Counted from the first letter of the stretch, positions 1 through 14,236 are shown. The stretch is DNA of 64,000 nucleotides from Zeus faber (GCA_960531495.1 OY482848.1:20873397-20937396), one strand, 5' to 3'. Notes: a model not told the origin generated them from the letters alone. Numbers and translations are program-made.

Positions 1-306
1 TTCCCAAGGGACAGTGAGTACCAAGAGGATGACCTGCTTTGAGGCTTTGGAGAGCAGCACCATGTCTGGCCTCAATGTTATGACGGCAACATTTACTGGG
101 AACTTGAGTTGCTTTCCCAGGCCAACCTTCAGCTCCCAGTCCTGTGCAGTTGAGATCAGGCGGGAGGAGGAGGTCCTGGAAGCTGCTGTTGGTCTCTGAC
201 CAGCTCTGATGAAAGCAATGGTTTTCTTCACTGGACAGATGAGCTTGCAGTGGTTAATTCCACTGGAGATGGTGTCGGCGATGAAAATGTTATGGTGCTG
301 TTTCAT
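1..306 (-). pseudogene. C-terminal fragment of a retroelement-type protein, open at the left edge
   Basis: Reading the minus strand from an ATG at 306-304 gives 102 codons with no stop, running off the window. The end of the visible frame contains DWELKVGLGKQLKFP, then TLRPDMVLLSKASKQV, then LTVPWE. This block (W-E/M-V-G-K-FP, LRPD-V-L-S, LTVPWE) is one I know from the C-terminal part of uncharacterised fish proteins linked to reverse transcriptases. The RPD...LTVPWE segment resembles a restriction-like nuclease fold, but that is inference. Upstream of 306 the frame can continue a few codons, so the ATG is not necessarily a true start. The next part of the protein (E-AHERK-KY, then VEVGCRGF in relatives) would lie left of the window. 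The consensus 'LLELTVPWE' reads 'LLVLTVPWE' here, so a usually acidic residue is lost. Probably a fossil of a mobile element, but no inactivating stop is visible in this part. Confidence 0.55.
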
Positions 307-362
307 ATCAACATAAAAGAATAATCTAGTTTTTCTAGATGAATACTATAGTGTAAATGTAC

Positions 363-388
363 GTGTGTGTGTGTGTGTGTGTGTGTGT
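363..388. repeat. (GT)n microsatellite
   Basis: About 13 uninterrupted GT units. Confidence 0.95.
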
Positions 389-974
389 CTGGGTATTTCG
401 AGATGACGAGGCACTCAAGTAACGCTTGACAGTTGTAAATGTGAAACAGTTTGCTCCCCTGTGTCCTTTTACCTGACAAAATGGGACCCCTGACGGACTT
501 AAATCACTGTACCTAGGTAGAACAATTTAGGCCAAATACATGTATGCCATATTTTGAAAATAAGTAAATAATGGTAAAACAATGTTTTTGCGATTAGATC
601 TAAACAAAAACACTTTGGATCAAGTAGGTTGGCGTTTAAAATAGTAAACTAACTGACAACCTCCTCTAATATATCCTACATTCTGATTCATTCCGTTCTA
701 CAGTAAGAATAGTGTTCAGGTGATGATGCCGTCGCAACTTAGTCTGAATATAACGGAAGACATGGAAGACACAGAAGACACAATTATTGAACAGTATTCA
801 GTTTAGGGAAAAAATTAAACGTGCATTTCCATTTCATTTTTATTTTATAGTTAAATTAGTTTTGCATGATAAATCAGGTTAGGACATATCAATTAGAAAC
901 AGAGCAGAGTGGTTAAATGACTTCCAATAATGTTGGGTGGAGATGAGAAAGCTGAATGGATGATAGCAAAGTAA

Positions 975-982
<8 letters not shown>

Positions 983-1021
<39 letters not shown>
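983..1021. repeat. (AT)n microsatellite
   Basis: About 19 uninterrupted AT units directly after an A-rich run. Confidence 0.95.
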
Positions 1022-1022
<1 letters not shown>

Positions 1023-1424
1023 CAAGGCAATTTAACTGATTTGTGTCAACTTTGACAGAAGCATGGTACGTTTTCCAAATTGAGGATGCCTAAAGGCACG
1101 AGGAGAAAATGGGAAGATCGCTTAGATTGACAACTTCCATATAATGACAAAAAATGTAATTCCCAGCAAAATCTGGCAGCACATGGATATTATGTACAGT
1201 ATATATGAAGTTACCTTAGTGCTATATATACAGTATATGCTGAATATCTGTATGTTTCTCACTGTTCTCTTGCATACAAAACAGAGGAGAGGCACTTCCT
1301 TATGACATGAGATAATGGAGCTGGAAGTGCTTCTGTCCACTGATGGGGCACTAATGTCAATCGTACGATGATTTCAGACAAACTAAATGTATGCTGATGG
1401 ATGGATGGATGTATATACTTGGAT

Positions 1425-1428
<4 letters not shown>

Positions 1429-1488
<60 letters not shown>

Positions 1489-1503
1489 TAGATAGATAGA
1501 TAG
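1429..1503. repeat. (GACA)n then (GATA)n compound microsatellite
   Basis: About 14 GACA units pass directly into about 4 GATA units. It adjoins a LINE-tail-like A-rich segment, and fish LINE tails often end in GATA/GATG-type repeats. Confidence 0.95.
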
Positions 1504-1720
1504 GCAAATGATAAACAGTGAACCTAAAATTGCCCAAAAAGAATGAATAAACCTAAAAAATAAACAAGAAATGTTTGCGAAAAGGCAAAAAGTTACAAAA
1601 AGCAAGGAAATATGTGTATAGATAAAAAATGAAAATAGAAATTTGGAAATCAGGTTAATAACAAGATAAAAAAATCAGGAATATACAATGACCCTAAAGA
1701 TTTGCAGTAAATGAGCAAAG
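1504..1720 (-). repeat. Probable decayed LINE 3' tail (reverse orientation)
   Basis: The A-rich text shares word order with 37770-38045: 'aacctaaa...caataaacaagaaatgtttgc', then 'atacaatgaccctaaagatttgcagtaaa'. Both start beside a GATA-type tract. The LINE family cannot be fixed from this alone. Confidence 0.35.
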
Positions 1721-2409
1721 AATTGGAAATGGAAGGGTACAACAGTTTTAACTATCCAATTTCAGTCTGTGATCACCACTCGCTACATGATGTCCATAAT
1801 CCCAACTTCAAATTGCAAAAAGTTCAGAATTAGCATTTCCTAATGGCAATAAATTAACATTGTCTGTGTCTAAAGTGAAAACCTGGAACTGTGCCAAACA
1901 ATTAATAATTAATCTTCCGTTATTCTGTGACACATGGACATAAATCAAAGAGAAAAATGATATAGATTATATATATATATATATAGATTTATCTTTTGGG
2001 TTCAACAAATCAGAGAGAATCATTTAAAAAGCAGCTCTGTGTTTTCAACCTTAATAAGGTTTGATAAATACAGACAATTTGGTCATAAGAACATATACAG
2101 AAGAAGAGAACTAAATATTATTAGAATGAGGTTATTTCCTTAAGTAAGACATAGAGGCTGTAAAAATAAACACACTTTGTACTATATAATATTTCAATTT
2201 TCAGCCTTAAACTTTCAAAATGTGTTCCTCCATATGGCTCCATCTCAGAGAACACACAGAAGAGGAAAACCGATTTTGAACAGATTTAAAATCATTTTAA
2301 CTGTATAGTTAAAAATATATAGGTATTAACATATATAAAATATTCCTTGAACTGAAAATTGCACATTTTATTTAATATCACTTTATTTCAATTAATAATA
2401 ATAACGTAA

Positions 2410-2461
2410 TTATATATATATATATATATACATACATACATACATACATACACACACACAC
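2410..2461. repeat. (AT)n-(CATA)n-(CA)n compound microsatellite
   Basis: Three simple repeats run into each other immediately before copy A of the GC-rich dispersed repeat. Confidence 0.95.
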
Positions 2462-2465
2462 CTAC

Positions 2466-2750
2466 CTGACATCCAGGTGCCCTGCGCTGCGCACACTCAG
2501 CTACGTGGATGGGCGCTTAGGGCTGGATGGGGCGTCTGGCCGGTTGTGGTGGGCTGGCTTCGCCTTTGCACGGGGTGTGGGAGGGCATGGGGGCCCCGCC
2601 GCCTCAGGGGTGAGGGTCTCCTCACTCCCACTCCGGGACAGGAGTGTGAGTGAGGAGTATGCTCCTCTGGGCCGAGCGCAGGCATTGCTCCGCAGGCTTT
2701 CGGCTTCTCTGGGGGCTGGGGGGGTCTTCTGTGGCTGCAGGGCGGGTGTG
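2466..2750 (+). repeat. GC-rich dispersed repeat, copy A (partial)
   Basis: It starts with ctgacatccaggtgccctgc, exactly as copy B does at 17785. It then follows the same text: 'cacactcagctacgtggatggg', 'ggggcgtctggc', 'gggggccccgccgcctcag', 'ggtcttctgtggctgcagggcggg'. It is strikingly G+C-rich in A+T-rich surroundings. The 3' half seen in copies B and C is absent. Open frames of 111-132 codons occur on both strands but come from the composition. The minus-strand proline-rich frame is discussed under findings. Confidence 0.75.
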
Positions 2751-3186
2751 TGTGTACTTTTCCACATTTCAAGGGTCCTCACTTCTAAAATCTTTACCCT
2801 GACTGAAAGACATGCAGACTGCCTACTGATCAGCAAAATCTGGCCACCTATTTCGGAATTAAACGAGCCAAGTAGTAAAAAAAATACCTTGTTTTTGGTG
2901 TAGGCACTATTACAAAGACCACTACAAGGGGTTTTGTTGTTTTGTTTCTTTAATATTTTCTAGAGATTTCTAGTGATTCGAAGCTCCTTGAAGCCACAAA
3001 AGAAGTTTCCATTTTTGATCCATTTCAATCACTTAAAAACGAGTGTATTCAATATCATTGAAAGCCCATTTGTAATTTACCAACCTCCTGCATGAACAAC
3101 CCTAACCCTAATACCCTTTTCAAAATACAGCTCAGAAACATGACGATATGCTCTAAATAAATGTCTCTGCTGGATTGTTTTGAAGA

Positions 3187-3281
<95 letters not shown>

Positions 3282-6200
3282 TGAGAGAGGATCTTACAAG
3301 GGGACTGCACAGAAGAGGGAAGCTACAGTATGTGTAGCACCCCTTTGCTCTCCGGGCAATTAATAGGGGTAACTAACCTGAGTTCTTTAAATAAAGTGTT
3401 ATCTCTGACTATTAGTGCGTGTTTACTTTGTCTTTTAACTGCGTGTATTAATTACAATGTAGTAAGACTATTATGAATAGTAGGTAACTACCCACTAGTA
3501 AAGGATTAGCCCTTAACTTAACTTTCAGTATTTTAGCCACTCAACATAGTAATTTAAATGCTTACCTTCAAGTAAAGGCTATGGCTATGCATTAAACATC
3601 CAATGCAAATAAACCATTCAACTGCAATACAGATAAGTTTACCTATTTACTTAGAAAAATATATTTACATCTGTACAAGAATAAGAATAAACAAAGAAAA
3701 GTATTTCAGTTCAATACCACTTCAATTCAGTGTGGCATTACCTCAAAAGTTTTGGTCATGTGACCACCAAACCAAATTGTACACAGTTCCAATGAAACAG
3801 TATTTCAACTGAACTGAAACTTTTACCTATAGCCGGCAGCTAACTGAAATTATACTAGGGGTACCCAATGAGTGACCGAGTCAACGGTGCAGGCCTGATA
3901 CGAAGCTCGGGATCGTAGAAGCCACAAACACAAAGGCTGCTTCGCGCCAATGTGCTGAGAACAAAATAAATATTCGCTTGCAACAATTATTCTATTTCTA
4001 CTATTGATTAATTCCTATTTATGAATCAATAAACTTTTACATTCTAGGCCTAATTTTCCATAGGGCTACATATGATATAACAGATCAAACAGATGAAAAA
4101 CTTAGTAAAGACCCAACCTCTATGAGCACGTGTAACAATGTTATATCTTCGATCCATTGAAGTCATCCATTAACAAAGTCATGGCTCACTGCCCAAACTA
4201 ATCCACCATAATGGCCATTTTTTTGGGCAACGAGTAATGATTTGATGTCTGATTGTGATCAATCAATAGTTGAGGCTCTTTTCCCGACGTCGGGCCGACC
4301 AAAAAGGACAATGCTCAGAATGATGAAACTTGCATTAATGCCTTTAACCCCTTCCATAAGCCCTTCCAGCACAGGAAAACCCAAACCACCTTTAATTCAT
4401 CAAATCTGTTGATTATTTGTGAGTAGAGAAAGGTGGAACCCCCCTAGAACGTCATCTTTAGTCTTAAGTCAACATTTAAGGGCAAAATACATAAGGTTTT
4501 GACTGGATTTAAGGTTGTACTAATGAGCTGTGAGTACCATGAGTACTATGCCGCCTGATGAAGAGATGGAACAGAGATGGACTGTTAACTTTACTGGGGT
4601 TGACCAAATCAACTCCCTAATTTAGCAGAATAACAAGTGGAAATATTAAGAGATGTTCTTAATTCAGCAAATCCTCTCAAGTAAATCTATCCATTCGGTA
4701 GGTGACATGTCTGCCTTAATGTCCCCAACGTTATCAGGATTTAGTGGACAGCCGATCATTCTCTGCCACCGTGGACTTAATTAAATCTGGATTATGTGGA
4801 CCACACCTCATTGGGCATTATCCAGTTTAGTTTACCCCATGGACAATCGCCTACGAGGGAAAGTAAGGATCGTTGGTTTTTATTTTTGTGTGTAGCGCAT
4901 TCAAAATTAAGATCTTTCAACAAGACAGTCACAAATTTCTTTGCCAACCCCCCGAGGATCTAAATGAAAGGCTTTGGACACTAAGACCAAAGATGAGATT
5001 TTGCTTGAAAATGAGCGCTCAACCGATCATATCCATTAAAGGATTTGAAGGATGTTGCCGAGCAGGAGTCTCCCATGCTGGGGAGTCAAGCAATGGAACA
5101 TTGAGCTTCAAATGATGAACAGAGAAAGGAATGGGAAACCTTAATTTCATACATCCCATTGGCCGCTGAGAAGGCTATCATTCGCAGGCCAGTCTGGGAA
5201 ATATGTCATAATATGAGATAATATGAATGATATGTGATTTGTTCTTGCTTCAAAGTACATTCATGGTTGTTTGCTCACGTTCATGTAAAATGAGTGCAAC
5301 AAATGCATTGAAGAGAATGAAGGTCAAGCGGCGGCCTTTCTCCGCAGGCCTTCAATCCTTTAGCCCGTTTAGTTGTATGACCTTCGCAGAATAACACCAG
5401 CATACAGTACTACATCACCAAAGCGACGGCAGATCTGGTTTCATTTTCTCAAGGAAAAGGTTTTTGCTCGTGAACTTTAGGGAAACAATGAATACTAAAT
5501 CGAAGCACGCTGGACAGATACCTGTTAATAACATATTCAATGAGTGGCGTTAATGCGATTTACCACAGCTGTCAGCCCACGCAAACCCACTTTGTCTTGT
5601 TTTAGATAAGCTCGGGTGCTAGGGGCTAGCCAGAGACGGCCAAAAAAGGTCAACGAAGACGCCGCAAGGGGGAGGCACGGTCATCGCAATCAGGGAAACA
5701 GCCGTTAGCCAAGCCTGGATGGATTGAATAATGCGACCGGCTCCGCCCCAATAGAAAATCAGCAGGAAGCCGCAAGCGTCTTATCTGGTTTCTATATCTG
5801 TTCGGCTGCAGCGCGCACATTGTTTCAATTGAGTTAGCAATCCAAAGCAGATTCAGTCAATTAACGGGAACATTGTTCCACGCTGGCAGTCAGATGGAAA
5901 CATTAAATGATTTTAATACTAGTATCGCACGTTTCTATTGAGTGAGATCATTCGTCTGCTACCAGCGATGCAGATAAACTCCACTGCGCCTTCCTAATTG
6001 ACTAATCAACCCTGAAAAAAATGCTTTGTGCGCAATCATCATGAAATATTCCACCAAAATGCTTAAGTGAAGCGCAAAAAAGGGCAATGAAAGTCTTTTT
6101 TTCTGCAGAGTGTGGCATGCTGTGGATAAACGGCTCCGACAGATTGTCCAGGCAGCGGGAGCGACTAAAGCAAGGACGAGCTGGGATACAAAACAACAAC

Positions 6201-6303
6201 AACAACAAAAATCACTGAAAATTGACAACAAAGCGCCACTGAGAGGCGAGATGTCATGTGTGTTATCTCTCCTTCGCTGGAACCGGGTGAAGTGTAAAGG
6301 TGT
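2751..6303. other. Mostly single-copy non-coding stretch
   Basis: Contains the long TG tract at 3190-3278. Otherwise I see no gene. 3840-3960 ('aggggtacccaatgagtgacc...') faintly resembles a hAT transposon end. 4680-4860 and 5560-5900 are compositionally even, with TAAT-type words, and look like ordinary single-copy DNA that could include conserved elements; this is not testable here. Confidence 0.55.
3190..3278. repeat. (TG)n microsatellite, about 89 bp
   Basis: About 44 TG units with no interruption. The poly-His-Thr and poly-Cys-Val reading frames across it are artefacts. Confidence 0.97.
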
Positions 6304-6304
6304 T

Positions 6305-6330
<26 letters not shown>
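6304..6330. repeat. (CT)n microsatellite
   Basis: About 13 CT units. The flanking reading frames are repeat-driven. Confidence 0.93.
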
Positions 6331-6338
<8 letters not shown>

Positions 6339-8094
6339 CAACCCCCCAATCCTCCAATCAGACCTCCCGATATCTCCTAAAACGTCTTCAGTTGAGTTGA
6401 CCAAGGAAAAGTCAAGATCCGGGATGAAGGTGATGATGTGTCCGGGAGTTAAGATATCACACATGTCAAGGACCGCCATAAATAATTACATTTTTAAAAA
6501 ACGAATCCACTCAACCTCAGTGCTGAGGCTTTTTACTCTCCAATGATTTTGGAGCCAAAGAAATCATTCAGTTGGTTACTTCAGCCGTGGCAGGTAAACG
6601 AGAGAAAACAGCTTCGCCTTTGGAATAGCAGGGGCAGCGTCTTGCTGCTGGAAAATAGAAGCAACATAGAAGGAGCCATGAAACCCCTCGTGTCTGTCTG
6701 GAGTTTCAAATTGGTTCCTGGAACGATTAAACACTGTTTCGGCAGCATTTACACGTCATAGCGGGGAGGTTAAGGTGAAACATCCACAACAATTGGGAGT
6801 TTTGTCGTTGGTGGGGCAGAAATCACCAGGGGAGGTGTCTGGAGTTGTCGCACTCAATATATCATTGTAAAGATGACTATATCATTTTACTTTTTTGTTT
6901 GATGAGTGTGACATCTCCTCTTTGCCATTTTGCGCTGCTTCTCCAAATTTCCCTCCGTCTCTCCAAACCAAACAGCTCATCAGTTTTCAATTTTAACGGT
7001 GAAAAAAAAATGCTCCGTGCGATCCGTTGCACATCATCATAGCCCCCTCTTCTCAGCCCGAGTCACGCCCTTGGCAGGTATACTGTATATATATATAATG
7101 CAAAGATATACATATGGAGCCATAATTAGTTACCCTGAGGGCCATGGCAGCCATGTTGACAAAGTGAATCTCGCATGAACTTTGACCCTGAAGTCATTAT
7201 GGCTCTTCCATTTGTTTTTCCTTTTAGCTTTTCCCAAGGTAAATGCTGTTAAAATGGTTCAAACTTTAGGAAAATGAGAGAGGAATTATCTGTTATGCTT
7301 TGACAACTGACCCAACCAGTGGGAACACATGTTAGTTATCATCAAGACAATTAAGTGCATATTTGGTGGCAATTTTGAAAAACCTGTCAGCCATGATGGG
7401 CCGTATATCTTCTTCTTTTTAGGGCTGCCCCTGTTACGGATCGCCACAGCAGATCTTCTGCCTCATATATATATTTATTTATTTTTTATTTTTTCCCCAC
7501 ATTTGAACCTTCATCTGTTTTTATTAGGTTTTTATCACAAAATCCGTAATTGCTGTGCTTAATTCTGATTCTGAAGTCACTATGTCACAAATATATATAT
7601 ATATCTTTGCTTTTCCTCAGGTTAATAAAATAACACTACATCTGTGGAAAATCTGGTGCTTTTGTCACAAAATACTCAATTGTTGTTCTTAAGAGTTTCA
7701 AGGTTTACAAGTTTGAGGTGTAGCAAATCAAATGGCAACAAAAGCATCAAATAGATGCTCGTGACCTGGATGCGCTGCCGCCGGATGAAGCCAGCGCTGT
7801 CATCCAGAGAGTGTGGCCTAACCACGGCCCTCGTCTGCCACAGAGGTTAAATGGTCTAAGTAGGCCAAGTGCGCAAAGTCATTCCCACTCACATGCATAT
7901 AGACTAAATTAAGCCATTCATGTGTAATTGCCCACGAATGCCGCCATATTAATTGCCAAGATCCTTAATCTGGCAGATTAAGCATTTAGCTCCGTATTAG
8001 TATGTGGTTATAGACTGAGGAAGAAATTGAGGCAAATTAAATGGAATTGAGTTGAGTTTTATGAAGGCTGAACAGTTGCGGTTGTATGTATACG

Positions 8095-8126
<32 letters not shown>

Positions 8127-8330
8127 TATTTATTTATAAATCTATATATATCTATATAGATATATAAACGTAATCTTAAAAACACAAAACATAATAAGAA
8201 GAGGAGTAATGAGCTGAAGGGGCATGGACTTAGCATCTGCCCGGAGCCACTGATTATGGCTTCACTTCTGCGGCTGCACGGCTCCCACCGCAGTAGCAGG
8301 GTGTGTGCACGGAAGTGTGTATCTGTATCT
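6331..8330. other. Non-coding stretch
   Basis: No coding signal. 7410-7460 has 'agggctgcccctgttacggatcgccacagc', which may be a short repeat remnant. 7750-7990 is a balanced-composition stretch without repeats and a candidate conserved non-coding segment. The (GTAT)n run lies at 8085-8128. Confidence 0.5.
8085..8128. repeat. (GTAT)n microsatellite
   Basis: About nine GTAT units, slightly interrupted at the left end, followed by TA-rich text. Confidence 0.9.
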
Positions 8331-8332
8331 AT

Positions 8333-10301
<1,969 letters not shown>

Positions 10302-10333
10302 CCAACAACCTTCACACCAGTGAAGGTTGTTGG
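10302..10333. repeat. Perfect 13-bp hairpin
   Basis: ccaacaaccttca (10302-10314) and tgaaggttgttgg (10321-10333) are exact reverse complements around a 6-base loop. Confidence 0.85.
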
Positions 10334-10529
10334 GGTCATGTTGTTCTAGGTTGAATGACAGCTTGAATTACATGTGAGGTGATACTATTTGGCTTGATGA
10401 ATGGATGAAGCCGGATGAGACCTTCGGGTGAGGGTTAGGATAAGACCTTGTCAGTGGTGGTTCTGAAATGAGGGTTGCTGGATGGGACACCGTGGCCCTG
10501 AAATGGGGTTGTTGGAGCCATTCCCGGGC

Positions 10530-10800
10530 AGTAGTGGAAGAGGTACACAGACCTTTTAATAAACGGTTTGTGTACCTCTGGTTCCCAGTAAGTGGTGGAA
10601 GAAGATCTCGGACTAACTTAGGTAGAAGGCTGAGTTCTGAGGACAAGGCCTGAACACTTCTTCCATAAGAACTACTCAGACCTTCTTCTTCAGTAAAAGG
10701 TTTGAAGATTTCTTCCGCCACTTCCCGGGAACAGGAAGTATTGAGACCTTTTACTTAAGTAGAAGTTCTGAGGACTTCTTCGACCACTGATCTCAGGGCA
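10530..10800. repeat. Foldback-rich repeat patch
   Basis: agaggtacacagacc (10539-10553) pairs with ggtttgtgtacctct (10565-10579) with one mismatch. A second, larger inverted pair links about 10582-10606 ('ttcccagtaagtggtggaag') and 10707-10731 ('cttccgccacttcccgggaa'). Words such as 'agaccttttacttaagtagaag' recur. This looks like a palindromic MITE-type unit. Frames of 61-117 codons here are not convincing genes. Confidence 0.55.
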
Positions 10801-13394
10801 GACTCTGGGCAAAAGACATGGATGCCAGTGTATCACTCCACTCAGTCAATCCACTCAGACCTATTGGCAACCTAGAGTCTCTAATCAGCCTATCTATCTC
10901 TCTTTGGAGGCGGACCAACTGGCAGAAACCTCACAAACAGAGAGAACTAATGGCCAAAGTCCTCTCAAAGGGATATTTGAGAAGAGCTCCAATCCCAGAT
11001 CTCTGGGTATGGATCTTGTACCCACGGCACCTTCCTTATTTCTTGGGTCGTTCAAATCATCTTTGAATGTTAACATCAAATTCAGACCAAAGTTGACATT
11101 TCGACTAAGTTGGTCCAAATAAACTGACTGGGAAACGATGTTTAAAGCCGACTCTAAGAACAAATAACGTCATGTTCGTAAATCGGCCCTAAGTGACCGC
11201 TGAGGAGGCCCTTATAAAAAATAGAGCATTTACTAAAACAACAGTATAACCACTGGGGACTGGGACTTTTCTTGTCAACGTTTTAAATGGCTTTGTCCTA
11301 AGTGGATGTTTATTGTTGTGGATCTTTCCTCTTTTATAGAAAGTTTGAATGAAGAATGGAGATGAATGTGGAAAAGAAAATGGATCAAGTTGTGTTTGGC
11401 TTCAGATGGCCTTTCCTTTTACACATTTCTTTTCAAGAAGTCAAGGACTTCTATGTCACATCTTTTATTAGGGTTCTTTAACTCTTATACGTCATGGCTG
11501 AAATATGGAAATGTAATTCCCGATTCGTTTAATTCCTGCTTAGTGGAATTGAATTGAACTTTAAATTGTACGCCTGGATATTTTAAAAATGAATCAACTT
11601 TGTTGAAGGGGGTTTTGCTGCTTTTCAAGGTCTAATAAGTACACCTATGGAGGGAACTGAGATCCAACACTGCCTTTAAAATAAAACTTTCTTTTCTCTG
11701 CGGCTGCAGGTGTCAAAAGGTCAGATAAGGTATTTTTTTAAATATATCTCACATGAAAGTGACATAAATCTTTCTTTAAGCCACCGTCCACTCCTCTTCA
11801 ACACAGTGTTAATTAATGAGCAGAGACACTTCACCGCCTTCATCTGTATATAAAGTATACGTATATCATATGTCGATCAGAGACATTGCAAATATAATGA
11901 ACGCATTCCTCGTGTTTCCACCATCATATTAAACTCAAATAGAGTTGAAAAGAAGTGCAGGGTGATATGATACCCCCTCGTATCCCAGGGAAAATCTCCA
12001 GCAGCAGTGCTGGTGCTGGTGGTGATTAGAACGGCTCACTATGCATTTAGAAACTCTTAGACAACTCTTCGCCTCATTATAGTTGTCTATTTTTACTCGG
12101 CTGATGTTTATTGGAAAAGTAAATGGATCGTTTTCTCAAATTACACGCACGCTTCAAAAGTATTATTAGTGATAACAAGGATTTCTTCTCTACAGTGTTG
12201 AGTTTGGTTTTACTTTTGTGTTCCTCGAGTCAAAGAAACGAACTGGGAATCATTGCTGGGAATCAGTTTATTGTAGTAGGGGAGTCATGAGTCCCTTCCG
12301 CCTTGTTAAAGGAGTTACTGCAGTACGGAGTCGGAGATTAATCATGGGGCGTTATCATTCCATTTCTAATGAAGTGACGTATTCTCTCTGACATTTTGGC
12401 AAATTTTTGTCCACCTCCCCCTCAATCCATCCCCTGAGCATTGATATTTCACAAACAATCGCATCAGTAAAAATAAGCCCTGTTTCAATTTGTTATGCAT
12501 GACTCGCAAATGATTTGGTCTGAGCACACAAATGTTCTAAATTATGTTTAAAAAAAGAATGGTTCTTTCGTTTTGTGTTATTATTGCTGTTAAATGGAAA
12601 TCGGAGGAACGCCAGCACTTGCAGAAATGATAAATGGGGTTTGATGGATGAATACCTATGTGGGTATCGTACATTCTTGCACAAAGGTATGCTTTCTTTG
12701 CAAACTTTACCTATTAATCAACTTCAGTATAGATTATATGCATTCCATTGCACATTCCATTCACATCATTTTTGAGACAATTTCATCGAAAGCGACTTTA
12801 GTTAGTTGAACCAACTGTCACTTTTTTACTCTACTACATAATGTCACGATACTTGATTAAAAAAAAGAAAAAATATATATATATTTCAAAAGTATATTCT
12901 ATAGTATATAAGAAAGTTGAATACATACAAAAAATACTTTTTGTATTATTTGTATATTATTTATTATATTATATTATATTTTTTATATATAATATTAGAT
13001 ATATTATATATAATATTTTGTTATGATGCCAGCCAGCCAGCCAGCCAGCCAGCACCTCAGTTCCAGACTGACCACACTCCGAGCCCTGTGCCCTCAGCCT
13101 GCCCACCCAAACGACCCACCCGCCCTTTATTCCATTCCCAGATCATTATTATTCCTCCCCTTGTAAATTAACCTTTTATAATCTGCCCGTGGTGTGTGCT
13201 GCATTTGGGACCTATCCGTCTCGATCATGACATAAGTATATATGTCAATATGGGGTACCAGCTAGTAGTAGTCATTCTGTTTATAGGGTATTTGTACTAT
13301 TACTTTAAAGGGCTTTAAAAAGTCTGCAGATTAAACTTTCAATTGGAACAAGTAAAATAAAGAAAAGTTAAACATTAGTTCATTTTGCTTTATA
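10801..13394. other. Non-coding stretch
   Basis: No recognisable gene. Includes A+T-rich text at 12840-13020 and a short (CCAG)n run near 13030-13051. Confidence 0.55.
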
Positions 13395-14236
13395 CATAAT
13401 GGTACCTTGATTTACGAGCGCACTGGCATACGAGTTTTTCGTTCCGTCGATTTTTTTGTATTGATTTGCGAGCAAAACTTTGAGTTAGGAGGAGCGAGCT
13501 TCAGGTGCCGCCGCTAGTTGGCGTGGCGAGCGAATGCAGCCAGCATCCTGCGTCTCACTCCTTCACGTCACGTGGTTACCTGACCACGGAAGCATCTCTT
13601 TTGTGTTTTGTGCTTGCGATTTGCGCTTTTTGTGCAATTATTTTGGCAATTTTTTTTTTCTAAACGAAGGGTCCGAAGAAAGTAAGTGCTGAGAAGAAGA
13701 AGTGGATGATGTCCATTGAATTAAACCATGAAATCATAGAAAAACATGAGCGAGGTGTGCGTGTGAAGGAATTGGCGAGGCAGTACGAGCGTAGTACTTC
13801 TACGATATGTACCATACTGAAGCAGAAGGAGACGATAAAGGGTATTACGCCAGCCAAGGACGTTCAAATAATGTCTAAGCTGCGGACCGCTGTCCATGAA
13901 AAGATGGAGAATCTGCTGTTGGTGTGGTTGACGGAGAAGCAGTTGCAGGAGATAGCGTGACGGAGGGTATCATCTGCGAGAAGGCAAAAACACATTCTCT
14001 TTTATTATGTTTTATTATGTTTTTATACAATATTTGTTATTTATAAATACATTTTTCTTATTTAAAAACACGTAACAAAAAATAAAATTGATTTTTTTTT
14101 TTGGGGGGGGGGCGGGGGGGACGGATTAATGGCATTTCAATTAATTTCAATGGGGAAAATCGATTTGCTATACGAGCAGATTGAATTACGAGCTCTGTCA
14201 CGGAAAAAATTAAACTCGTAAGTCAAAGTACCACTG
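13395..14236 (+). mobile_element. Internally deleted pogo/Tigger-like DNA transposon
   Basis: The left end carries ggtaccttgatttacgag (13401) and the right end carries its near reverse complement ctcgtaagtcaaagtacc (14215-14232), so these are terminal inverted repeats. The right end closes with ccactg and then TA, fitting the Tigger consensus end CAGTGG and its TA target. Additional inverted blocks lie inside. The interior keeps the N-terminal part of the transposase (next entry). The DDE catalytic domain is missing, replaced by A/T-rich text and a T/G homopolymer patch at 14090-14120. At about 840 bp it is far shorter than a full Tigger (typically over 2 kb) and could only be moved by a transposase supplied elsewhere. 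Confidence 0.85.
13665..13960 (+). pseudogene. Tigger transposase N-terminus (CENP-B-type HTH), frameshifted and truncated
   Basis: The frame reads PKKVSAEKKKWMMSIELN, then HEIIEKHERGVRVKELARQY, then ERSTSTICTILKQKETIKG, the classic first helix-turn-helix of the pogo/Tigger and CENP-B family that binds the element ends. It continues with KLRTAVHEKMENLLLVW, the start of the second DNA-binding region. The frame stops at 13960. Just before the stop, a one-base shift restores GDSVTEGIICEKA, the expected Tigger continuation, so a single-base indel near 13945 caused the stop. Homology ends near 13985. No DDE catalytic domain follows, so the product could bind DNA at most. Which ATG was original is unclear (13706 or 13709). 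Confidence 0.85.

Larger units (their letters stand above)
307..2465. other. Non-coding stretch with microsatellites
   Basis: No reading frame here resembles a protein. The stretch is A+T-rich and holds the GT, AT, GACA/GATA and AT/CATA/CA repeats listed separately. The segment 1504-1720 (repeated 'aaacctaaaaaataaacaagaaatgtttg'-type text) resembles 37770-38045 and is probably a decayed LINE 3' tail in reverse orientation. Confidence 0.6.

Noticed and set aside
14-199. 61-codon plus-strand frame at the left edge
   Set aside because: It is the shadow of the minus-strand retroelement frame, which carries the recognisable motif.
3103-3118. Telomere-like ccctaaccctaa
   Set aside because: Only about two units, which is expected by chance.
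3840-3960. hAT-type end ('aggggtacccaatgagtg')
   Set aside because: Only a loose resemblance to a terminal motif, with no second end and no target duplication found.
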